NCBI GenBank assembly: GCA_001003205.1
Contig: LCOU01000022.1
Span: 1 to 11,695 of the forward strand
Source: Parcubacteria group bacterium GW2011_GWA2_47_8b
Lineage (GTDB): Bacteria > Patescibacteriota > Minisyncoccia > UBA6257 > WO2-44-18
DNA: 11,695 nt
Direction of reading: 5' to 3'
The translations under genes and the position numbers were made by a program. Positions 1 to 6,190 of the stretch are shown one piece after another (positions within the stretch are counted from its first letter, which is position 1; each line of letters opens with the position of its first letter). The notes below the pieces were generated by a model. It was given only the letters and a program-made list of their open reading frames with translations, did not search any database and was not told the DNA's origin.

Positions 1-840
1 AATCTGCCTTTCAATTTCAATTCGGGACATCGCGGAGTCGGTAGGGGATTTTTCGGTGCGGTAGAAAACGGCTTCGTCAACCATTCCGTCAACTTCATTC
101 CTCGCCCGATAACGAACCCGTCCGTCTTCTCCCTTGACGTAAAACTGCTGTATGAAAACTTCCCTGTGCGGCACCGGAATTTCTCCCGTAAAATCGTGAA
201 TCAAAAATTTTCTTTCAGTTTCGGTTTCCGTCGGAATGCCGATGGCTTTCAATATGGCGTCCAAAAGGCGCTTGAGCTTTCCTTCCAGGTCCGTGGAGTT
301 ATCAATTACCCTTAGGTGCGGGTGGCCGAGCCAGACATTTTTCGTGCGTTCATCAACTTTCCTTGCCTCTTCAACGCTTTGCTCAAGGCGCGCGGTGTTA
401 TCAAGGTTGTAGCACTTCGGCTTGTCCACGGCGACGCTCACAAGGTGGAAAACGGCGTCATAACGCCTGTCCCGCAAAGAAACCCTGTTAAAACCGTTGT
501 CGCTTAGAACCCGCTCAAATAGCTGCTCCGTCATATAGGCGGACATATCCATACAGCCGCGGTCGCAAATCATAACAGTTTTTTTGCCGTTTTTTATTCT
601 GGCAACCGTCGCAAAGATATCGTTTTCAAATCTGATTTGAGTCCGTAAAAGCAGTTCCTCAAACCGGCGATGCTGCTCCGGGTCCAGTTTCGTCGGGTCA
701 ATTCCGGAATTGATGACCATCGTGGGCACTTCCGGTACCACGACAACCGACACTCCACGCTCGGAAAGTTTCTTCTGTAAATAACTTAGCGCGGTGGTCT
801 TGCCCGCGCATGGTCCGCCAGTCAGTACGATTCGTTTCAT
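1..840 (-). CDS. Ttd14-like P-loop NTPase with CYTH domain (3' end outside window)
   Basis: The frame is open from ATG at 840 through position 1 with no stop, so 280 codons of a longer gene are present. Residues 8-15 (GGPCAGKT) are a Walker A loop of the AAA_28/NadR-like kinase type, and CDRG near 92-95 fits the second nucleotide-binding segment. The blocks LRDRRYDAVFHLVS (122-135) and WLGHPHLRVIDNSTD (170-184) strongly recall Drosophila Ttd14, a GTP- and phosphatidic-acid-binding protein, by memory comparison only. ETERKFLI (207-214) is the ExExK signature that opens a CYTH (triphosphate tunnel) domain, followed by RVRYRAR strands. Expected activity is NTP binding, perhaps with phosphate transfer or triphosphate hydrolysis; the substrate is unknown. 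A weak AGAGG lies 4 bases before the ATG. The gene diverges from ychF across 46 bases. Confidence is high for the architecture and low for the function. Confidence 0.85.
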   Translation of the reverse strand, partial: MKRIVLTGGPCAGKTTALSYLQKKLSERGVSVVVVPEVPTMVINSGIDPTKLDPEQHRRFEELLLRTQIRFENDIFATVARIKNGKKTVMICDRGCMDMSAYMTEQLFERVLSDNGFNRVSLRDRRYDAVFHLVSVAVDKPKCYNLDNTARLEQSVEEARKVDERTKNVWLGHPHLRVIDNSTDLEGKLKRLLDAILKAIGIPTETETERKFLIHDFTGEIPVPHREVFIQQFYVKGEDGRVRYRARNEVDGMVDEAVFYRTEKSPTDSAMSRIEIERQI

Positions 841-850
841 TTTTCCTCTG

Positions 851-879
851 TTTCAAAAGAACCGAAATTAGTGTATCAT
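851..879 (+). promoter_or_regulatory. Putative ychF promoter, leaderless; possible divergent overlap
   Basis: TTTCAA (851-856), a 17-base spacer and TATCAT (874-879) form a plausible sigma70-type promoter. Exactly seven bases separate the -10 from the ychF ATG, so transcription would start at or next to the start codon. The complement of the same AT-rich core (TATGAT, 880-875) could serve as -10 for the divergent NTPase gene, although its -35 is poor. The -35 matches consensus at only 3 of 6 positions. Confidence 0.4.
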
Positions 880-886
880 AAGCCGC

Positions 887-1897
887 ATGAAACTTTCCAT
901 TGGCATAGTGGGGCTTCCCAATGTGGGCAAGTCCACCTTGTTCAAAATTTTGACCAAAAACGAAGTTAATATCGCGAATTATCCGTTCTGCACGATTGAT
1001 CCCAACGTCGGCGTTGTTACCGTTCCCGATGAACGGCTGGATAAGCTGTCCGCGATGAGCAAATCCGCAAAAAAAATTCCGGCGGTGGTTGAATTTTATG
1101 ACATTGCCGGCCTGGTGAAAGGCGCCAATAAGGGCGAGGGGTTGGGAAACCAATTTTTGGCGCATATCCGGGAAACCAACGCCATCGTGATGGTACTTCG
1201 TGTTTTCCAAAACGCGGATATTATTCACGTGGAAAATTCCGTTGACCCCATTCGCGATATGGAAATTATCAATATGGAACTCGCGCTCAAAGATTTGGAA
1301 AGTATTGACCGCGCTATGAAAAAACTGGAAGGGGAAGCGAAAACCGGCGACAAAAATTCCGCGAAAGCGCTTGAAGGGCTGAAAATCATAAAACCGGTCC
1401 TGGAATCCGGAAAATCGCTAACCAGCGAAGTCTATTCTAATGTTCTTGAGAACATTAGAATACGAGAGCTAAATTTGTTGATGGCCAAAAAACAGCTTTA
1501 CTTGCTGAACGGCAGGCCCGAGGATGTTTCCGAAGAACTTAAAAAGAAGATTGCCGAGAAAGGAGCGACATATATTGTCGCCGATCTTGCCTCCGCGACC
1601 GACATACCGGAACTGGTCAAAAAAGCGTATGAGATTCTCGGTTTGATAAGTTTTTTCACAACGGGCGAGGACGAAAGCCGCGCCTGGACCATAACGAGAG
1701 GGGACAAGGCGCCGCAGGCGGCGGGCGTTATCCATACGGACTTTGAGAAAAAATTCATTCGCGCCGAGGTCATCGGTTGGCAAAAACTTCTTGAGGCCGG
1801 TTCTTGGCCAGCGGCAAAGCAAAAGGGCTGGATGCGGCTGGAAGGCAAGGACTACATAGTGCAAGACGGCGACGTTCTGGAAATCCGGCACGGCTAG
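887..1897 (+). CDS. ychF: Redox-regulated ATPase YchF (Obg family)
   Basis: This is a 336-residue YchF/OLA1 protein, a ribosome-associated P-loop NTPase that prefers ATP. The Walker A loop is GLPNVGKST (9-17), the G2 region NYPFCTIDPNVG follows at 31-42, and switch II is DIAGLVKGA (72-80). HIRETNAIVMVLRVF (93-107) and the helical segment after it are typical. The C-terminal TGS domain (about 255-336) ends with RLEGKDYIVQDGDVLEIRHG. The G4 site is unusual: N208 is followed by GRPED, so the Asn-to-Glu spacing is one residue longer than the usual NxxE. E. coli YchF is 363 residues, so this copy is somewhat short. The start is supported by a -10 hexamer seven bases upstream; no Shine-Dalgarno is present. 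A long palindrome lies within the gene at 1433-1462. Confidence 0.97.
   Translation: MKLSIGIVGLPNVGKSTLFKILTKNEVNIANYPFCTIDPNVGVVTVPDERLDKLSAMSKSAKKIPAVVEFYDIAGLVKGANKGEGLGNQFLAHIRETNAIVMVLRVFQNADIIHVENSVDPIRDMEIINMELALKDLESIDRAMKKLEGEAKTGDKNSAKALEGLKIIKPVLESGKSLTSEVYSNVLENIRIRELNLLMAKKQLYLLNGRPEDVSEELKKKIAEKGATYIVADLASATDIPELVKKAYEILGLISFFTTGEDESRAWTITRGDKAPQAAGVIHTDFEKKFIRAEVIGWQKLLEAGSWPAAKQKGWMRLEGKDYIVQDGDVLEIRHG
1433..1462. repeat. 30-base near-perfect palindrome inside ychF
   Basis: The arm at 1433-1446 (TATTCTAATGTTCT) is exactly the reverse complement of 1449-1462 (AGAACATTAGAATA), with only TG between them. It is AT-rich compared with flanking codons and encodes YSNVLENIRI within ychF. 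As RNA it would fold into about 13 base pairs with a four-base loop. Comparison by memory with other YchF proteins suggests at most one extra residue here, so it replaces ordinary sequence and is not a clear insertion. Confidence 0.8.
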
Positions 1898-1900
1898 TTA

Positions 1901-1909
1901 TGTTATAAT
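1901..1909 (+). promoter_or_regulatory. Consensus extended -10 element, leaderless start
   Basis: TGTTATAAT is a perfect extended -10 (TGnTATAAT), with the hexamer at 1904-1909. The ATG at 1917 follows after exactly seven bases, placing the expected transcription start at the start codon. It begins just after the ychF stop codon and would drive the small protein gene, the TraD-like ATPase and the small acidic protein. No Shine-Dalgarno is present, which favours leaderless translation from 1917 over the in-frame GTG at 1911. Confidence 0.65.
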
Positions 1910-1916
1910 TGTGAAT

Positions 1917-2194
1917 ATGGAAAAAGGACTGGCACACGCGACGCTTGAGCAAGAAATCAAGAGATTGTCGGTTGAAATTAAGGAGCGCGGTATTGCCAAA
2001 ACAGAGCAGGAAGCGGCAAAAACCATAATTAAAGAGCGAATCGCCGCCCAAACAGCCGGGATATGGCGTGGCATTCGGGCATTAAACGCGCCGCCAAGGA
2101 GGCAAAAGAAAGCGGCCCGCTGGCGCTGGACGCGTTTCATGACGCCCTTACCGATAAATTGTACGAGGAGATGAAAACTCGCGGTTTGCTATGA
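1917..2194 (+). CDS. Small helical protein, apparently frameshifted near 2058-2060
   Basis: The frame from ATG 1917 gives a charged, helical, possibly coiled-coil N-terminus (MEKGLAHATLEQEIKRLSVE and on) up to about codon 48. After the GGG at 2058-2060 this frame becomes Arg/Trp/Pro-rich and ends at TGA 2172-2174. The frame starting at 2060 instead reads DMAWHSGIKRAAKEAKESGP and ends LDAFHDALTDKLYEEMKTRG-LL at TGA 2192-2194, overlapping the next ATG as ATGA. One extra G would join both halves into a 92-residue protein. The C-terminal half resembles small proteins I recall next to TraD-like genes in Patescibacteria; this is from memory and unverified. No slippery heptamer is evident, so a base deletion or homopolymer error is more likely than programmed frameshifting. 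Function unknown. Confidence 0.6.
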
Positions 2195-4404
2195 GTTCCG
2201 TTACGGCGCTTTTAATTTCTTTTGGAGCTCCTTTGGTGGTGGTGGCCATTGTGATGCTGATTTATTTCGGCGTAAGGGCCGCAAAATTAAAATTCTTGAG
2301 GACCCTCACGCTTCGGCCAATTTCAATCCGGTTAATTCAAAAAACCGAGGGCAAGGAACCGCTTTCTGAAATAAAACTTACCGAACAACTGCTCGGCCTT
2401 TTAGGCAGTCTTAAGATGCCTTTTGCGCTGGAGGTAGCAGTCCACAATATCGGCGAGGATATTCATTTCTACGCGGCCGTCCCGCAGGAATCGCTTGAAT
2501 TTTCCATCCGCCAAATCCAAAGTCTTTGGCCGGATTCGCAAATTCAGAAATCGGACGACTATACCATCTTCAATTCGGAGGGCGTTGTAAAAGCCGCGTA
2601 TCTCAAACAAAAACAGCACTTTGCCCTTCCCATAAAAACCTACGCGGAAGCCGGCGTTGACACCTTCCCGCCGATTCTCAACAATTTTTCAAAATTGGAA
2701 ATGGCCGGCGAAGGGCTAGCAGTTCAAATCATTGCCCAGCCGGCGACAGCCTCAAAACCAAAAACGATTTCTAAAATGATTGACGACCTCAAGCGAGGCG
2801 CCAAACTTTCCGACCTGCTGGCGGGCAAATCATTTTCCTCTCCCTCGGCAAAAAAAGGCGAGGTGCTGCCCGCAGTCATCGTGGACGACGAAGCCGTAAA
2901 AGCCCTAAACAATAAAATCGCGAAGCCACTATTGAATGTAAACATACGCTTGGTCGCCTCGGCCGTATCCGCTTATAGATCAGAAGAACTTTTAAACGCC
3001 CTGACCGGGTCCTTGGGTCAATTTGCGGCAGTTAATCGCAATGAATTCAAATCGGTGGAACCACGCAACGCCAAAAATCTGATTTTCAATTTCGTCTTCA
3101 GAACTTTTAACGAATCCGAGGCGATGATTTTAAACACGGAGGAGCTGGCCAGCGTCTGGCATTTGCCAACCTCCGGCACCGATATTCCCAAATTGAAATG
3201 GATGAAGTCCAGGGAGGCCACCCCACCGACAATTTTGCCGGAAAGCGGCGTTTTGATAGGGGAGAGCGTTTTCCGCGGCGAATCCAAGCCGGTTTACGTC
3301 ACCGACGAGGACCGCCGCCGCCACATTTATCTTATCGGCCAGACCGGCACCGGCAAATCAACTCTGCTGGTAAATATGGTCGCTTCGGATATTAAAGAGG
3401 GGAAGGGGTTGGCGATTATTGACCCGCACGGCGAGCTTATTGAATCCATCGTGGGGCTGGTACCGGAGGAAAGAGCCAAGGACGTAATTATTTTTGACCC
3501 GTCGGACTTGGACAGCCCATTAGGGCTCAATATGCTGGAATATAACCCCGCGCGGCCGGAAGAAAAAACATTCATTGTCAATGAAATGCAAAGTATTTTC
3601 AACAAACTTTTCACGGCCGAAACCATGGGGCCGATGTTTGAGCAATATATGCGCAACGCTCTTCTGCTTTTAATGGACGACCCGAATGAACACGCTACCT
3701 TGATAGAAGTGCCGCGGGTTTTTACCGATTCGGAATTTCGCAAACGGCTCCTAGCTAAAGCCACCAACCCGACCGTCAAAGATTTCTGGGAAAAAGAGGC
3801 CGTCAAGGCCGGCGGGGAGGCGTCGCTTGCCAATATGACGCCCTATATTACGTCTAAATTCAACAATTTTATTTCCAACGATTACATCCGCCCTATAATC
3901 GGCCAACCCGTCTCATCGCTCAATTTTCGCAATCTGATGGACGAAGGAAAAATTCTCTTAATCAATCTTTCCAAGGGCAAAATCGGCGACATCAACGCCA
4001 ATCTTATCGGCATGATTCTGGTCGGCAAAATTTTGATGGCGGCTTTGTCACGCGTGGACATTCCGCAGGAAAAACGTCGCGATTTCAATCTTTTCATAGA
4101 TGAATTCCAAAATTTCATCGGCTCGCAAATAGTTTTCAGAGTCGGCGCCGATGACGCCGAATTTCTCGGCAAGCAGTTTGAGCCGGTGTTTTCAAAAAAT
4201 GATCTTATGAATATTGATAATTTTAACGCTTACGCTAAACTTCTGATTAACGGACAGACGACAAAACCGTTTAACATTCGCACTATTCCGTCGCCGAAGG
4301 GCAACCCCGCCGTGGCCGCCCAGATACAAAAACTCTCGCGAACTACTTACGGCCGGAATCGCCAAGAAGTGGAGACGTCTATATTACAAAGATTAAGACA
4401 ATAA
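2191..4404 (+). CDS. Membrane-anchored TraD/VirD4-like ATPase with a likely internal deletion
   Basis: This 737-residue protein has one N-terminal transmembrane segment (about 9-29, GAPLVVVAIVMLIYFGV), a large region of unclear fold, and a HerA/FtsK-type motor domain. The Walker A loop is GQTGTGKST (383-391), followed by LAIIDPHGELIESIVGLVPE, typical of type IV secretion coupling and conjugative DNA-transfer ATPases. Walker B is LFIDEFQ, with D637 and E638. In relatives I recall, Walker B is followed by roughly 40 residues including TILSEARKY and an AHQF motif before the GSQ..FRVGAEDAEFL block; here NFI (641-643) joins directly to GSQIVFRVGADDAEFL. The reading frame is preserved. The likely role is pumping DNA or protein across the membrane, but loss of this motif would probably impair ATPase coupling. 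The start overlaps the previous stop (ATGA), which suggests translational coupling. No other secretion genes are in the window. Confidence 0.88.
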   Translation: MSSVTALLISFGAPLVVVAIVMLIYFGVRAAKLKFLRTLTLRPISIRLIQKTEGKEPLSEIKLTEQLLGLLGSLKMPFALEVAVHNIGEDIHFYAAVPQESLEFSIRQIQSLWPDSQIQKSDDYTIFNSEGVVKAAYLKQKQHFALPIKTYAEAGVDTFPPILNNFSKLEMAGEGLAVQIIAQPATASKPKTISKMIDDLKRGAKLSDLLAGKSFSSPSAKKGEVLPAVIVDDEAVKALNNKIAKPLLNVNIRLVASAVSAYRSEELLNALTGSLGQFAAVNRNEFKSVEPRNAKNLIFNFVFRTFNESEAMILNTEELASVWHLPTSGTDIPKLKWMKSREATPPTILPESGVLIGESVFRGESKPVYVTDEDRRRHIYLIGQTGTGKSTLLVNMVASDIKEGKGLAIIDPHGELIESIVGLVPEERAKDVIIFDPSDLDSPLGLNMLEYNPARPEEKTFIVNEMQSIFNKLFTAETMGPMFEQYMRNALLLLMDDPNEHATLIEVPRVFTDSEFRKRLLAKATNPTVKDFWEKEAVKAGGEASLANMTPYITSKFNNFISNDYIRPIIGQPVSSLNFRNLMDEGKILLINLSKGKIGDINANLIGMILVGKILMAALSRVDIPQEKRRDFNLFIDEFQNFIGSQIVFRVGADDAEFLGKQFEPVFSKNDLMNIDNFNAYAKLLINGQTTKPFNIRTIPSPKGNPAVAAQIQKLSRTTYGRNRQEVETSILQRLRQ

Positions 4405-4408
4405 CAAT

Positions 4409-4810
4409 ATGCTGGAAAAAATACCCGAAAAAAAAGTAGCCGGCGCGCCAAAACCCGAAGAGGTAGAGGCATTGACGGAACGGGTTCGCCGCCGCAAGAG
4501 CGGGCCGATTTCTTTTCCTCAAGAAGCGCAACCCACCGAAGAAATACTGGAATTGGAAAAACCAGCCGAGCCGGAACTTCCCGAGGTGGAATTTGAAGAA
4601 ATTAAAGAAGAAAAACCGACGAAGCGACGCTACGCCGAAGGCGATCCGGTGATTTTTGATAAGGCCACTAAAGATAAGGAGTTTTTAAATTATCTGATAA
4701 CTAAAGCGGAGGTCAAAAGCTCCGAATTAAATCTGGACAAACCGACGCCGCAAAATATGGAAAAAGTAGTGAAACTTTACGAGGAATTTAAAGCGGGTCA
4801 AGCTAAATAG
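4409..4810 (+). CDS. Small acidic, largely disordered hypothetical protein
   Basis: The 133-residue product begins four bases after the stop of the TraD-like gene, so the two are probably co-transcribed. I do not recognise a family. Residues 1-75 are rich in Glu, Pro and Lys and look disordered, with a basic patch (RVRRRKS, about 26-32). Residues 80-133 look helical (FDKATKDKEFLNYLITKAEV; MEKVVKLYEEFKAG). There is no signal peptide or membrane segment. Its position suggests an accessory partner or a detached C-terminal extension of the ATPase, which is inference. No Shine-Dalgarno precedes the ATG. Its 3' end overlaps the convergent nuclease gene by 13 bases. Confidence 0.7.
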   Translation: MLEKIPEKKVAGAPKPEEVEALTERVRRRKSGPISFPQEAQPTEEILELEKPAEPELPEVEFEEIKEEKPTKRRYAEGDPVIFDKATKDKEFLNYLITKAEVKSSELNLDKPTPQNMEKVVKLYEEFKAGQAK

Positions 4811-5610
4811 CTGATTTTCTTTAGCCAGTATTCGTTCTCCCATTCCCAGAGTTTTTTCGCGCCCAAAAAAGCATCAAAATCCGCCTGCCAGTAGGGGAAT
4901 TCTTTTAACTCAACGACGCCGCGCGGCTCGGACCATTCGTGATTATTTTCAATACACGCGCCGCGAGTGGGATTTTTGATTTTGTCGCGCCCGCCCTTGC
5001 TGCGCATTGTGGCGCCGCATCTTAAGCAACCCTTGTTTTGGTCAATTCGCAAAATCCAGCGGGTATTCAGGCCCGCCAGCAGGGGATCGCGCGTGAGAGC
5101 GTCCATATAGGCCGAGGTTTGCAGATTATAGTCCCGATAAATAGACTGGGAAGTTTTGATATCCAGAACTCCAAACTTGCCGCCGATGAGCGCTAAGGCG
5201 TCAATGGTCCCGGCGTAACGGTGTTCGGGATTGAAAATCCGTTTTTCTATGTGCGTTGAATCAACCTGTATGTTGTTTTTGTCCGCGAACTCCAAAAAAG
5301 CCTTAACGGCCGGCGCAATGGACGGGTCAATGTCGGGCTTTTCACCGATTAAAAGCTTTTCCACGGTTTCGTGTATCAACGTCCCTTCCTTCGCCGACTG
5401 CTCGGTGATGGCCTGGGCGGCGGCAAAACTCGGCGCTTCGCCGTAAAAACGCATCAGTGCCGGTTTGGATTTGATGTCCACGATTTTAGTGACACGGGGG
5501 TACCAAAAGCCGTCAATTACATAGCCGCACAAAGACTTGAACTGCTCCGCGTCGGTAAAATACATAACTCCTATTTTAGTTCGTTCGGTTGTAAAACGCC
5601 AGTTTGCCAT
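4798..5610 (-). CDS. PD-(D/E)XK nuclease, RecB/Cas4-like
   Basis: The 270-residue protein shows the ordered motifs of RecB-family exonucleases: GTLIH (77-80 region, H80), then YAGTID (132-137, D137), GVLDIKTS (D150 and K152 as the D-x-K pair) and QTSAY (Q164, Y168). These residues coordinate metal and cleave DNA in the Cas4/RecB/AddB group. A segment with C195, C198, C219 and H224 could bind zinc and replaces the iron-sulphur cluster ligands of classic Cas4, which are not seen. No CRISPR array or cas1/cas2 is nearby, so a repair or DNA-processing role is more likely than adaptation. The start is uncertain: ATG 5610 is taken, but ATG 5565 (MYFTDAEQF) also has a -10-like hexamer seven bases upstream. 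The gene is convergent with the one before and divergent from prkA. Confidence 0.85.
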   Translation of the reverse strand: MANWRFTTERTKIGVMYFTDAEQFKSLCGYVIDGFWYPRVTKIVDIKSKPALMRFYGEAPSFAAAQAITEQSAKEGTLIHETVEKLLIGEKPDIDPSIAPAVKAFLEFADKNNIQVDSTHIEKRIFNPEHRYAGTIDALALIGGKFGVLDIKTSQSIYRDYNLQTSAYMDALTRDPLLAGLNTRWILRIDQNKGCLRCGATMRSKGGRDKIKNPTRGACIENNHEWSEPRGVVELKEFPYWQADFDAFLGAKKLWEWENEYWLKKISYLA

Positions 5611-5623
5611 GCTATTTTTAATA
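5573..5623 (-). promoter_or_regulatory. Alternative -10 elements for the PD-(D/E)XK nuclease
   Basis: On the minus strand TATTAA (5623-5618) lies seven bases before ATG 5610, and TAAAAT (5578-5573) lies seven bases before ATG 5565. Both repeat the -10, seven bases, ATG spacing seen upstream of ychF and at 1904-1917. TAAAAT is closer to consensus, and AGGAGTT follows it, but that is too near the ATG to be a normal ribosome binding site. No good -35 was found for either. Confidence 0.3.
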
Positions 5624-5640
5624 CAGAACGTTTACAACTC

Positions 5641-5646
5641 AAGGAG
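5641..5646 (+). promoter_or_regulatory. Shine-Dalgarno site fixing the prkA start
   Basis: AAGGAG sits seven bases before ATG 5654. It decides the start over the longer in-frame extension that opens at 5537, because that extension lies inside the divergent nuclease gene and has no recognisable PrkA sequence. Confidence 0.8.
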
Positions 5647-5653
5647 AGTAAAG

Positions 5654-6190
5654 ATGCAAAACGACGAAGTCCTGACGCTGGAAGAGTACTTGAATCTGGT
5701 TAGGGCCAATCCGAATCTGGTCAAAACCGCGCACAAGCGGGTTTATGACGCCATCATCAAAAAGGGCTATAAAACGGTTTCTGCCAAAGACGACCCGCGT
5801 CTGGCGAAAATTCTGGGCCTGAAAAACGGCGACCCCGTTACCGTCTACAATCTGTTTGAGAACCACTACGGACTGGAGCGTGAAATTGAAAATATCGTGG
5901 GATATTTCCGCGCCGCCAGTTTGGGTGGGGAATCCTCAAGACTGTTTTTGTTCTTGGTGGGGCCGCCCGGTTCGGGCAAAAGCTCTATCGTACGCACGCT
6001 CTATTGGGCATTGCACGGCGAAGAGATTTACCACATTGACGGCTGTCCAATCCGCGAAGAACCGCTGAACGCGTTTCCCCGCGCTTATCGCAAGGAACTT
6101 GAAGAGAAACACAAAATCGTATTGTCCGAATGGGCGGATTTGTGCCCGGTTTGCCGGCACCGACTGAAAACCGAATTCAATTCCGACTAA
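5654..6190 (+). CDS. prkA: PrkA serine protein kinase, N-terminal part, ended by in-frame TAA
   Basis: These 178 codons are the start of a PrkA-family protein, an AAA+ ATPase fused to a kinase-like domain, linked to stress and stationary-phase signalling in E. coli (YeaG) and Bacillus. Helical N-terminal residues lead to HYGLEREIENIVGYF (71-85), then Walker A GPPGSGKSS (103-111). IYHIDGCPIREEPLNAFP (125-142) and DLCPVCRHRL (162-171) match the Bacillus-type PrkA pattern GCP.HEEPL...DLCPVCRYRL as I remember it. TAA at 6188-6190 ends the frame, yet PrkA homology resumes at the next codon in the same frame (TKFRV). With the stop ignored, the frame 5654-7459 spans 601 positions, close to the usual PrkA size of about 630-645. 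Alone, this fragment has the P-loop but not the rest of the AAA+ core or the kinase region. Confidence 0.9.
   Translation: MQNDEVLTLEEYLNLVRANPNLVKTAHKRVYDAIIKKGYKTVSAKDDPRLAKILGLKNGDPVTVYNLFENHYGLEREIENIVGYFRAASLGGESSRLFLFLVGPPGSGKSSIVRTLYWALHGEEIYHIDGCPIREEPLNAFPRAYRKELEEKHKIVLSEWADLCPVCRHRLKTEFNSD

Noticed and set aside
698..713. 16-base perfect palindrome TCAATTCCGGAATTGA in the NTPase gene
   Set aside because: A 16-base palindrome is expected roughly once in a few windows of this size, and it encodes ordinary protein sequence.
698..1228. Long minus-strand open frame across the NTPase/ychF boundary
   Set aside because: It is antisense to the clear ychF frame, shows no protein family features, and overlaps the divergent gene starts.
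4798..5610. A CRISPR-associated cas4 gene
   Set aside because: No repeats, cas1 or cas2 are present, and the four cysteines of the Cas4 iron-sulphur cluster are not recognisable.
5537..5653. N-terminal extension of prkA to the in-frame start at 5537
   Set aside because: It lies within the divergent nuclease gene, whereas ATG 5654 has AAGGAG at ideal distance and begins PrkA-like sequence.
6188..6190. Alternative genetic code explaining the prkA stop
   Set aside because: TAA terminates other genes in this window and TGA and TAG also act as stops, so wholesale reassignment does not fit.
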